From Bacteroidota bacterium (GTDB taxonomy: Bacteria; Bacteroidota; Bacteroidia; M30B66), in contig JAIXUS010000034.1 of NCBI GenBank assembly GCA_027483445.1, forward strand, positions 92,495-156,494: a stretch of DNA of 64,000 nt, given 5' to 3'. A program made the position numbers and the translations under genes. Position 1 is the first letter of the stretch. Every line of letters begins with the position of its first letter. This document shows, piece after piece, positions 40,099 through 49,155 of this stretch. The notes below the pieces were generated by a model. It was not told the DNA's origin, searched no databases, and was given only the letters and a program-made list of their open reading frames with translations.

Positions 40099-42249
40099 AT
40101 GGAAGCAGAACGTTTTCAGTATGACAACCGGATCGTGAGAAATTTCGCGGTAGCCTCAATCATCTTTGGATTGATTGGGATGCTCGTGGGACTTCTTGTG
40201 GCCCTCCAGCTGGTATTTCCGGCGCTTAACTTCGATTTACCCTACACAACATTTGGGAGAATCAGGCCATTACACACCAATGCGGTGATTTTTGCCTTTG
40301 TGGGGAATGGCATTTTTGCCGGAGTATACTATTCGCTCCAGCGTTTGCTAAAAACCCGCATGTACAGCGATGTACTGAGCAACATCCACTTTTGGGGATG
40401 GCAACTCATTATTCTCGCCGCAGCAATAACGCTTCCTTTAGGCTTTTCAACGGCTAAAGAATACGCCGAGCTCGAATGGCCCATCGACATAGCCATTGCA
40501 CTCATCTGGGTGGTTTTCGGATGGAACATGTTTGCCACCATTCTTAAGCGTCGTGTGCAGCATTTATACGTAGCCATCTGGTTTTACATTGCCACATTTG
40601 TTACAGTAGCCGTACTCCACATCGTTAACTCATTCGAGATTCCGGTTGGGTTCATGAAGAGCTACTCCTGGTATGCCGGAGTTCAGGATGCACTGGTTCA
40701 ATGGTGGTACGGGCATAACGCAGTAGCCTTCTTCCTCACCACGCCTTACCTCGGGCTGATGTACTACTTCGTGCCTAAGGCAGCAAACCGCCCGGTATAC
40801 TCTTACCGTTTGTCGATTATTCACTTCTGGGCCTTGATTTTCTTATACATCTGGGCCGGCCCGCATCACCTTTTGTACACCGCGCTGCCCGATTGGGCGC
40901 AGTCGCTAGGTACCGTATTCTCATTCATGCTCATTGCCCCTTCGTGGGGAGGTATGGTTAATGGCTTGCTCACCTTACGCGGCGCCTGGGACAAAGTGCG
41001 TGAAGATGTGGTGCTCAAGTTTATGGTGGTAGCCATCACCGCTTACGGGATGTCGACCTTCGAAGGCCCAATGCTCTCGTTGAAAAACGTAAATGCCATC
41101 GGCCACTTTACCGACTGGATTATTGCCCACGTGCATATTGGGGCTCTTGGCTGGAACGGTATGCTCACCTTTGGAATGCTTTACTGGCTGTTCCCAAAAA
41201 TGTACGGTAAGCCTTTGTTCAGCACCAAGCTGGCCAACTTCCACTTTTGGATTGGAACACTCGGCATTATGTTCTACGCCATTCCGCTTTACATCGCCGG
41301 CTTAACCCAATTTGAAATGTGGCGCGACTTTACGGAGGATGGCCTCTTGCGTTACCCCAACTTCCTCGAAACAGTAACGCAGTTGGTGCCCATGTATGCA
41401 TTGCGCTCTTTGGGCGGAACATTATACCTGATCGGGTTTGTGGTGATGATGTACAACCTCTACAAAACCGCAGTTGCCGGTAAACTGGTTGCCAACGAAG
41501 ACGCCGAAGCCGCACCGCTGGCCAAAGTACAGGGTGCGCGTTATGCCGGCGAAGGCTGGCACCGTTGGATCGAGCGCAAACCAACCCAGATGCTTGTTTT
41601 CAGTTTAATTGTGATTCTGATTGGTGGACTTGTAGAAATGGTTCCAACCTTCCTTGTGAAGTCGAATATTCCAACAATCACTGAGGTGAAGCCATACACG
41701 CCACTGGAGTTGCTTGGTCGCGACATCTACACCCGGGAGGGTTGCTATACCTGCCACAGTCAAATGATTCGTCCATTCCGCTTTGAAACAGAACGGTACG
41801 GCGAATATTCGAAAGCCGGAGAGTATATCTACGACCATCCATTCCAGTGGGGCTCAAAGCGAACCGGTCCCGACCTTCACCGTGTTGGCGGCAAATACCC
41901 ACACAGCTGGCACTACAACCACATGATGGACCCTTCGAGTATGTCGCCAAATTCTATCATGCCGGCCTACCCTTGGTTGCTCGATGATGACCTCGACACC
42001 TCCTCAACTGGGGCAAAAATCAGAGCAATGCAAACCCTTGGGGTGCCGTATCCAAAAGGCTTCGACCAAAGAGCAAATGCCCACCTGAGCAAACAGGCCG
42101 GCGATATTGCCGCCGAACTTAAAGTGCAAGGCATAGAAACTCCGTCGAGTAAAGAAATCGTCGCCCTGATTGCTTATTTACAGCGCCTGGGCACCGACAT
42201 CAAAGGACAAAACAAAGTGAACTTCGGCAGCGAAACCGCGGCCCGCTAA
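40099..42249 (+). CDS. ccoN: cbb3-type cytochrome c oxidase, fused subunit I and II (CcoNO)
   Basis: RPLHTNAVIFAFVGNGIFAGVYYSLQRLL, WWYGHNAVAFFLTTPYLGLMYYFVPK, IIAHVHIGALGWNG; followed by YTREGCYTCHSQMIRPFRFETERYGEYSKAGE (CcoO heme motif). Confidence 0.93.
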   Translation: MEAERFQYDNRIVRNFAVASIIFGLIGMLVGLLVALQLVFPALNFDLPYTTFGRIRPLHTNAVIFAFVGNGIFAGVYYSLQRLLKTRMYSDVLSNIHFWGWQLIILAAAITLPLGFSTAKEYAELEWPIDIAIALIWVVFGWNMFATILKRRVQHLYVAIWFYIATFVTVAVLHIVNSFEIPVGFMKSYSWYAGVQDALVQWWYGHNAVAFFLTTPYLGLMYYFVPKAANRPVYSYRLSIIHFWALIFLYIWAGPHHLLYTALPDWAQSLGTVFSFMLIAPSWGGMVNGLLTLRGAWDKVREDVVLKFMVVAITAYGMSTFEGPMLSLKNVNAIGHFTDWIIAHVHIGALGWNGMLTFGMLYWLFPKMYGKPLFSTKLANFHFWIGTLGIMFYAIPLYIAGLTQFEMWRDFTEDGLLRYPNFLETVTQLVPMYALRSLGGTLYLIGFVVMMYNLYKTAVAGKLVANEDAEAAPLAKVQGARYAGEGWHRWIERKPTQMLVFSLIVILIGGLVEMVPTFLVKSNIPTITEVKPYTPLELLGRDIYTREGCYTCHSQMIRPFRFETERYGEYSKAGEYIYDHPFQWGSKRTGPDLHRVGGKYPHSWHYNHMMDPSSMSPNSIMPAYPWLLDDDLDTSSTGAKIRAMQTLGVPYPKGFDQRANAHLSKQAGDIAAELKVQGIETPSSKEIVALIAYLQRLGTDIKGQNKVNFGSETAAR

Positions 42250-42262
42250 TCCAACAGAAACC

Positions 42263-42445
42263 ATGAAATTCATCAATTATCTGAAATCGATTGCGGGAGT
42301 GGATGTATTCCCCATGATTTCGCTCCTGATCTTCTTTGTGTTCTTCCTGCTTTTGCTGTGGTACGTTTTTGCCACCGACCGCAAGGAAATCCTCAGTTTA
42401 AAAAACATTCCTCTAGACAACGAGGACAATACTCCGCATCTATGA
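42263..42445 (+). CDS. CcoQ-like small cbb3 oxidase subunit
   Basis: 60-aa single-TM ORF between ccoNO and ccoP, overlapping ccoP by ATGA. Confidence 0.75.
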   Translation: MKFINYLKSIAGVDVFPMISLLIFFVFFLLLLWYVFATDRKEILSLKNIPLDNEDNTPHL

Positions 42446-43620
42446 AAACCCTTCGCAATTTGATGGCAGTCATCCTGTTGCCCTCCCTGCCTGCTACGGC
42501 ACAGGCACAAGCTGGCGCGGAGCCTTCACCGCTCTTTACTCATCCAACATTCATCATTCTTACAGTAACAGCGGTGGTACTCCTGGCTGTTATTGTTAGC
42601 CTTTCATCGGCTATGCGTAACCTGGCCGACTCCGGCCGACAGAAAATCAAAGCCGATAGAGCTTCGGGATCATCATCGGGGAGTTTAGGAGCCTTAACAC
42701 TGCTTTTGGCCGAAGGTATGAGTGCCCAATTGGTTGCGGCTCCGGCAACAGGCTCACCCACGAACTATATGCCTCCGGCTCAAATAGCGGGTATCGATTC
42801 ATGGATATTCGTCATCCTTGCCTTAGTGGTCGTTCTAGAGTTTATTGTCATACTCGGCATGATTCGCTCCATCCGCAACATGCTCATTGGCTTAGGCTAC
42901 CAGCCCGAACCGGTTGAGGCGCAGGTCAAACCGCTGATCAACTGGAAATGGCTCGACCGCCGATTAACCGATGCTGTTCCCATTGAGAGAGAAGCCGAAA
43001 TCCTCACCGACCACGAATACGACGGAATCAAAGAACTCGACAACAACCTTCCACCGTGGTGGAAATATGGGTTTTACTTTACCATTGTGTTTAGTGTGGT
43101 GTATCTTTTTGATTACCATGTGTTACGCACTTCACCCTTGTCGGGACAGGAATATGCTCAACAGATTACTGAAGCAGAGGCCGCCAAGAAAGAACGCCTG
43201 AAAACCAAGGCTGCCGGCGTTGATGAGTCGAGTGTGGTACTGCTTTCTGATGCTGCAGCATTGGCATCAGGAAAGGAAATCTATGATGGCAACTGCGCAT
43301 CATGCCATGGTGGTAGAGGCGAAGGTCTGGTTGGCCCTAACCTCACCGATGCATATTGGTTGCATGGAGGAGGTATTCAAAACATCTTCAAAATCATCAA
43401 GTATGGAGTTCCTGCTAAAGGCATGATCGCCTGGCAAAGCCAGCTTAGCCCTGAAGCCATACAAAAGGTAGCCAGCTATATCGAAAGTTTGAAAAACAGC
43501 AATCCGGCGAACGCCAAAGCTCCACAAGGAGAACTTTGGGCAGGCGATGTAACTCCGGCAGGCAGCGACAGTACCGCCACTGCAAAAGACTCTTCGGCTA
43601 CAGCAATGCTGCAACGATAA
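42442..43620 (+). CDS. ccoP: cbb3 oxidase subunit III (CcoP), single CxxCH heme
   Basis: DHEYDGIKELDNNLPPWWKYGFYFTIVFSVVYLFDYHV; CASCHGGRGEGLVGPNLTDAYWLHGGG; ORF-track start 42358 over-extends. Confidence 0.9.
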   Translation: MKTLRNLMAVILLPSLPATAQAQAGAEPSPLFTHPTFIILTVTAVVLLAVIVSLSSAMRNLADSGRQKIKADRASGSSSGSLGALTLLLAEGMSAQLVAAPATGSPTNYMPPAQIAGIDSWIFVILALVVVLEFIVILGMIRSIRNMLIGLGYQPEPVEAQVKPLINWKWLDRRLTDAVPIEREAEILTDHEYDGIKELDNNLPPWWKYGFYFTIVFSVVYLFDYHVLRTSPLSGQEYAQQITEAEAAKKERLKTKAAGVDESSVVLLSDAAALASGKEIYDGNCASCHGGRGEGLVGPNLTDAYWLHGGGIQNIFKIIKYGVPAKGMIAWQSQLSPEAIQKVASYIESLKNSNPANAKAPQGELWAGDVTPAGSDSTATAKDSSATAMLQR

Positions 43621-43639
43621 GCTTAACCCATCAACAACC

Positions 43640-45064
43640 ATGGAAACGGAACAACTTGAAGAGCAGGCAATAGCGCGTGATGAATCGTTTCGTGATACCA
43701 TTGGTACCATTGCAGAAGATGGCAAGCGCAAATGGATTTTCCCACAAAAGCCCAAAGGGCCACTCTACGATAAACGAAAACTGGTAAGCTATGCCTATCT
43801 GGTTCTCTTCTTTACGCTACCCTTCATCAAACTAAACGGTGAACCGATCCTGCAGCTGAATATTCTGGAACGGAAGTTTATCATTTTCGGACTAATATTC
43901 TGGCCGCAGGATTTGTTCCTGGCAGCCCTTGCCCTACTTACTTTTATGGTATTCATCGTTTTGTTTACCGTAGTTTTCGGGCGTTTGTTTTGTGGATGGG
44001 TTTGTCCGCAAACCATTTTTATGGAAATGGTTTTTCGGCGTATCGAGTACTGGATTGAGGGCGACGCCAATGCGCAACGCCGCTTGGCCAAGCAAAGCTG
44101 GAACCGGGAAAAAGTGCTCAAGAAAGGGGCAAAACTCAGCCTGTTTTTCCTGCTCTCCTTCATCATCGGAAATTTTTTCTATTCCTACATCATTGGAATG
44201 GATGCCCTCCTGGAAATCATTACAGAACCGGTGGCTGAAAATAAAGCCGGATTTATCGGTATGCTGGCATTTACAGGTGTATTCTTCTTTGTTTACACCT
44301 GGTTCAGAGAGCAAGTTTGTCTCATTGTTTGTCCTTACGGAAGGCTGCAAGGGGTATTGCTCGACCGGAATTCAATAGTTGTGGCCTATGATTACATTCG
44401 GGGAGAGCCGCGTACAAGGCCCAAAAAGGCAGTAACGCAGACTAAAACAGGCGATTGCGTCGACTGCGGATTGTGCGTGAGGGTTTGCCCGACAGGCATC
44501 GACATCCGCAACGGCACCCAACTCGAATGCGTGAATTGCACCGCCTGTATTGATGCCTGTGACCATATTATGGAAGAGGTTGGTAAACCCAAAGGGCTTA
44601 TCCGCTACGCCTCTGAAAACAGCATTGCCAAAGGGCTCAAAACCGGAATCACCCCGCGGATTATAGGCTACTCTGCCGTACTGTTATTGCTGGTTTCGGG
44701 TTTGGCTTACGGAATTTCATCGCGCAGCCAAATCGAAACAACCATCCTGCGGGCTCCGGGCATCCTGTTTCAGGAAGTAGGTCGCGACAGCATTTCTAAC
44801 CTTTACAACTTCAAGATTGTCAATAAAACGCGGGAGCAATTTCCCATCGAGCTAACGCTACGCTCACACCCCGGGAAAATCCGCATGGTAGGGAAAGGGT
44901 CCTCGATGGTTCTGAACGAAGCCGGAATTTCCGAAGGAACCTTCTTCCTTACCCTTCCGCGGAGCGCCCTGAAAGCCAGAAAAACAAAAATCGAGTTTTC
45001 CGTCTCAGCCGAAGGCCGGGTGCTGGAAACATACTCGTCGAATTTCTTAGGCCCCGTGCAGTAA
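43640..45064 (+). CDS. ccoG: Cytochrome c oxidase accessory protein CcoG (polyferredoxin)
   Basis: FGRLFCGWVCPQTIFMEMVFRRIEYWIEGD; CVDCGLCVRVCPTGIDIRNGTQLECVNCTACIDACD. Confidence 0.93.
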   Translation: METEQLEEQAIARDESFRDTIGTIAEDGKRKWIFPQKPKGPLYDKRKLVSYAYLVLFFTLPFIKLNGEPILQLNILERKFIIFGLIFWPQDLFLAALALLTFMVFIVLFTVVFGRLFCGWVCPQTIFMEMVFRRIEYWIEGDANAQRRLAKQSWNREKVLKKGAKLSLFFLLSFIIGNFFYSYIIGMDALLEIITEPVAENKAGFIGMLAFTGVFFFVYTWFREQVCLIVCPYGRLQGVLLDRNSIVVAYDYIRGEPRTRPKKAVTQTKTGDCVDCGLCVRVCPTGIDIRNGTQLECVNCTACIDACDHIMEEVGKPKGLIRYASENSIAKGLKTGITPRIIGYSAVLLLLVSGLAYGISSRSQIETTILRAPGILFQEVGRDSISNLYNFKIVNKTREQFPIELTLRSHPGKIRMVGKGSSMVLNEAGISEGTFFLTLPRSALKARKTKIEFSVSAEGRVLETYSSNFLGPVQ

Positions 45065-45095
45065 TCCAAAATCAATAAACCCAACCCAACCCGTA

Positions 45096-45551
45096 ATGAT
45101 AACCCGTATAAAATGGAACTGGGGCACCGGAATCGCCCTTGTTTACACCACTTTCGCCGTAGCCATTATTGGCTTTGTGGTGCATAGTTTCAAGCAACGC
45201 ATCGATTTAGTTACCCCCGACTACTATGCGAAAGAGCTTATTTTCCAAGAACAAATTGAAAAAGAACAACGCACCCGGGCTTTAGCCAGCCCTTTGGTGT
45301 GGGAGCAAAAAACCGACTTGCTCAGCCTTCAATTTCCGACCCTGCCCGGTGTTTCTGAGTATGCCGCTGATGTGGAGTTTTTTAGTCCGGTGGATGCCAC
45401 GCTCGACCATCAAATTCAGGTGCAGGCCACCTCAGATAGAAAGGCATGGCTCTCCCTTTCAAGGCTTAAACCAGGGCGCTACATCATGAAAGTGAACTGG
45501 AGAGCCAACGAAACAGCATACTACAGCGAAGGCATCATTGTTATTCCCTGA
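45096..45551 (+). CDS. ccoH: FixH/CcoH family protein
   Basis: GTGIALVYTTFAVAIIGFVVHSFKQRIDLVTPDYYAKELIFQEQIEKEQR. Confidence 0.85.
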   Translation: MITRIKWNWGTGIALVYTTFAVAIIGFVVHSFKQRIDLVTPDYYAKELIFQEQIEKEQRTRALASPLVWEQKTDLLSLQFPTLPGVSEYAADVEFFSPVDATLDHQIQVQATSDRKAWLSLSRLKPGRYIMKVNWRANETAYYSEGIIVIP

Positions 45552-45555
45552 AACC

Positions 45556-46302
45556 ATGCAAGCGCTTGTGGCCGCCTTAAGTTTAGGCTTTCTGAGTAGT
45601 TTACACTGTGTAGGCATGTGCGGCCCCATTGCATTGGCACTACCCTTAAACCGCAGCAGTAAGCTCAATGCACTCGGCGGAATTTTACTCTATAACCTAG
45701 GCCGCTCGTTTAGCTACGCCTTTCTGGGTGGAATGCTAGGTTTGGCGGGCATGGGCCTTTTGTTGTCGGGCTACCAACAAGCATTATCCATAGGCATGGG
45801 CATTCTATTGCTTTTGGGATTACTTTATCTGCGTTTCCGCAGTCGTCTTCCACAATTTCAAAATCGTTTCAGCCGCAGTTTGAAATCGGCGTTCGCCCAT
45901 TGGTTTGGTCGAAAAGACCCGGCAGCATTGTGGATGATTGGTTTGCTAAATGGCCTCTTGCCCTGCGGGATGGTTTATATCGCACTGGCTGGAGCTACTG
46001 TTTCAGGCACCTTTTACGAGGGAGCACTCTTTATGGCCGCGTTCGGGTTGGGTACTTTACCGGCCATGCTGAGTGTTTCCCTTTTTTCAGGCATTTCGAT
46101 GAGCATTCGCAAAAAACTCAGTACCCTTTCGCCTGCCCTCACACTGATGGTGGCGGTGCTGCTCATTTTACGCGGCCTTTCGCTCGGTATACCGTATGTG
46201 AGCCCCAAGCAACCACAGCTCAACAATCCGCAAACAGCGGTTTGCCACACCCTACCGAAAGGCATTGCCTGTCCGGTACCCAATAAACCCAGCCAGCCAT
46301 GA
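45556..46302 (+). CDS. Sulfite exporter TauE/SafE-like (CcoH2/copper-related) membrane protein
   Basis: ALSLGFLSSLHCVGMCGPIALALPL; LLNGLLPCGMVYIALAGATVSGTF. Confidence 0.85.
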   Translation: MQALVAALSLGFLSSLHCVGMCGPIALALPLNRSSKLNALGGILLYNLGRSFSYAFLGGMLGLAGMGLLLSGYQQALSIGMGILLLLGLLYLRFRSRLPQFQNRFSRSLKSAFAHWFGRKDPAALWMIGLLNGLLPCGMVYIALAGATVSGTFYEGALFMAAFGLGTLPAMLSVSLFSGISMSIRKKLSTLSPALTLMVAVLLILRGLSLGIPYVSPKQPQLNNPQTAVCHTLPKGIACPVPNKPSQP

Positions 46303-47660
46303 GCTTTGCGCTAATTCGTAAATACGCCGTGGCAGGTCCACGTTATACCTCTTACCCAACAGTTCCGTATTGGGACGAACAGAAACCAAGAACCTCCGAG
46401 TGGCTCGACCGGGTGAAGCACACGTTTTTTCACACCCAAAGCAGCCGGGGCATCAGCCTATACATTCACTTGCCCTTTTGTGAAAGCCTGTGTACCTATT
46501 GTGGTTGCAACACACGCATCACGAAAAACCACGCCGTTGAAGCACCCTACATTCAGGCTATTCTCAAGGAATGGAGTCTGTACCTGGATGCATTGGAAGT
46601 AAGTCCGAGAATTGCCGAAATCCATCTTGGCGGCGGAACACCGACGTTTTTTAGTCCGCAAAACTTATACAACCTCATCGAAGCCATCCTTTCCAGCGCT
46701 ACACTTATGCCTGAAGCTGAGCTGAGCTTCGAAGGACACCCGGCCAACACCACCGAAGAACACCTTGCTTTGCTGGCCGAACTGGGCTTCAATCGGGTAA
46801 GTTTCGGGATTCAGGATTTTGATGCGCGTGTACAAAAAGCCATCCACCGCTTCCAAACCGAAGAGGAGGTTGATCGCGTGGTTAAACGCGCACGCAAGCA
46901 TGGCTACAGCTCGATAAACTTTGACTTGGTGTATGGATTGCCTTTTCAAACGCTACAGAGCATGCAGCAAACCCTCGACGCGGTAGCTCGCCTCCGCCCC
47001 GACCGGATTGCCTTTTACTCTTACGCGCACGTACCGTGGATGAAACCCGGTCAACGGTCGTTTACCGAAATGGACTTGCCTGAACCCCAGTTGAAACGCG
47101 CCTTGTATGAAATGGGGCTCATGCAATTTGAGCAGGCCGGCTACCGCGAAATAGGAATGGATCATTTTGCCCTGCCTGGTGATGCGCTGTTCGCGGCGGC
47201 TAACAAAGGTTTGCTCAACCGAAATTTCATGGGATACACCACTTCGCGGAGCCGTTTACTGATTGGGCTAGGTGTGAGCGCAATTTCGGATGCGTGGTCG
47301 GCCTACATCCAAAACGAAAAAACCGTGGAAGCCTACACCGAACGGGTTAATAAGGGCGAACTTCCATTTTTCAAAGGGCACCTGCTCACGCAGGAAGACA
47401 TGATCATCAGAGGACACATCACGCGTTTGATGTGCCGTTTCGAAACCAGTTGGGAAAACGAGGTTCGCCAATGTGATGCTTGGTTTGAAGGGTTGAATCG
47501 GCTGGATGGGTTTATTGAGGATGGCCTGATTGCTCTTGAGCCTTTTCATTTGAAGGTATTGCCAAAAGGGCAGCCTTTTGTGCGTAACATCTGCATGGCT
47601 TTCGATGCCCGGTTGTGGAGGAAGCAGCCACAAACCCCACTTTTTAGCTCAACGGTTTAA
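46299..47660 (+). CDS. hemN: Oxygen-independent coproporphyrinogen III oxidase
   Basis: AGPRYTSYPTVPYW; LPFCESLCTYCGCNTRI radical SAM motif; ELSFEGHPANTTEEHLALLAELGFNRVSFGIQDFD. Confidence 0.93.
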   Translation: MSFALIRKYAVAGPRYTSYPTVPYWDEQKPRTSEWLDRVKHTFFHTQSSRGISLYIHLPFCESLCTYCGCNTRITKNHAVEAPYIQAILKEWSLYLDALEVSPRIAEIHLGGGTPTFFSPQNLYNLIEAILSSATLMPEAELSFEGHPANTTEEHLALLAELGFNRVSFGIQDFDARVQKAIHRFQTEEEVDRVVKRARKHGYSSINFDLVYGLPFQTLQSMQQTLDAVARLRPDRIAFYSYAHVPWMKPGQRSFTEMDLPEPQLKRALYEMGLMQFEQAGYREIGMDHFALPGDALFAAANKGLLNRNFMGYTTSRSRLLIGLGVSAISDAWSAYIQNEKTVEAYTERVNKGELPFFKGHLLTQEDMIIRGHITRLMCRFETSWENEVRQCDAWFEGLNRLDGFIEDGLIALEPFHLKVLPKGQPFVRNICMAFDARLWRKQPQTPLFSSTV

Positions 47661-49018
47661 GATTTTGGCGTGATGTCATCAGCGCCCCGCCGCGCCTTAA
47701 ACACATAATAGAGCAAAACACCGATAGGCAGCACCAGCAATCCGGCATAGTATTCGGCTTTATCGGCCAGTGCATTCTTAAAAATGAACCAGCCAATTAC
47801 AGCCACAAATAGCATTGGAGTAATTGGGTACAGGGGCACTCGAAAGGCCGCCTGCTGCTCTTTGAATTTGCGCCGAACCACAAAAATTCCGATGCAGGCA
47901 ATCAACAAAAACATCCACTCTACAAAGGTTACGTATTCGATGATGCTTCCGAAGGAGCCCCACAAAAAAACCAAAACGATGGCCCAGCCACTCTGTAAAA
48001 CAATGGCATTTAGCGGAACGCCGAAACGAGGGTGAATTTTTGAGAACATAGGGAAAAACACCCCCTCGCGCGCCATCTGGTTAAAAATCCGAGGCGTTGA
48101 AAGCACGTATAATCCCGCGCAAGCAAATACCGACAACGCAATGAGTGCCGGCATGAAATGACTGAACTGGGGCAGAATAGCATTCATGACTTCCACGGCA
48201 ACCACTTTGGGCGCCTCGGGATTGGCAAGCGAGGCCACCGTATCGTGATCGAGCACGCTGAAGTAACCCATATTGCAAAGCACGTAGGTTAAGGTTACGG
48301 CGCCGGTTCCAAAAAGCATGGCTAAAGGAATATTGCGCTTCGGGTTGAGGGCGTCGCCGGAAACGAAACTGGCGTAATGCCAACCGGTGTAAGACCAAAG
48401 TACACCTACAAAGGCCCCGGCGAGGTTATCGCCATCAGCCTTTGGCGGAACAACACCGGCTGTAAGTTGTGCCGTTTCGCCCAAAATTGATTTTTCACCG
48501 AGGATTAAGGCCAAAATTAAAAGGGCGTAAATACCCACAATTTTCAGCACGGTTCCAACATTGGCAAACCACTCGCTGCTTTTAATGCTAAATGCGTTAA
48601 AGAGTGTGAGTACTACAATACTGGCCATGGCTACGTATTTTTCGCCTCCGGCGGGAAGGCTAATGAAATACGCCAGATTTTCGGCGAAAACCATACACAA
48701 CGCGGCAATCGTACCAGAGCTGATCACGGTAAGCAAACTCCAGCCGTATAAGAATGCAGGTAAAGGTCCAAATGCCTTATTGAGATAGGTATACACACCA
48801 CCGGCATTGGAAAACCGCGAGCCGAGCTCCGCAAAAACGAGGGCCCCAAAGAGGGAAACCAGTCCACCCAGAATCCACAATAACAAAATGGTCTGATTGT
48901 CTGAAACTTTGTCGGCAATACCGGCGGGTGTTTTAAAAATTCCGGAGCCAATGGTGGCGCCAATGGCAATCATCGTAAGGGCGAACAATGAGAGACCCTT
49001 TTTAACGGTTGAATTCAT
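47657..49018 (-). CDS. APC-family amino acid permease
   Basis: TMIAIGATIGSGIFKTPAGIADKV; FAELGSRFSNAGGVYTYLNKAFGPLPAFLYGW; 12-TM pattern. Confidence 0.9.
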   Translation of the reverse strand: MNSTVKKGLSLFALTMIAIGATIGSGIFKTPAGIADKVSDNQTILLLWILGGLVSLFGALVFAELGSRFSNAGGVYTYLNKAFGPLPAFLYGWSLLTVISSGTIAALCMVFAENLAYFISLPAGGEKYVAMASIVVLTLFNAFSIKSSEWFANVGTVLKIVGIYALLILALILGEKSILGETAQLTAGVVPPKADGDNLAGAFVGVLWSYTGWHYASFVSGDALNPKRNIPLAMLFGTGAVTLTYVLCNMGYFSVLDHDTVASLANPEAPKVVAVEVMNAILPQFSHFMPALIALSVFACAGLYVLSTPRIFNQMAREGVFFPMFSKIHPRFGVPLNAIVLQSGWAIVLVFLWGSFGSIIEYVTFVEWMFLLIACIGIFVVRRKFKEQQAAFRVPLYPITPMLFVAVIGWFIFKNALADKAEYYAGLLVLPIGVLLYYVFKARRGADDITPKS

Positions 49019-49100
49019 GCGTAGTTTGTAGCGAACGAACCTACTAAAAATTCAAGTTGAGTGCTTGGTTATTGTTTGCCTTTATCCAGTTGCACAAAAC

Positions 49101-49136
49101 AAAAAGGGAGAGCGGCTTACCCACTCTCCCCTTTTT
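49101..49136. terminator. Intrinsic terminator downstream of the large T9SS gene
   Basis: AAAAAGGGAGAG-CGGCTTACCCA-CTCTCCCCTTTTT; U-tract on either strand. Confidence 0.8.
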
Positions 49137-49155
49137 AACCTTTATGCCTCGAATT

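Noticed and set aside
42358-42441. Extended N-terminus of CcoP in the ORF track
   Set aside because: It overlaps the CcoQ-like gene; signal-type start MKTLRNLMAVILLPSLPATAQAQ at 42442 with ATGA overlap is more plausible.
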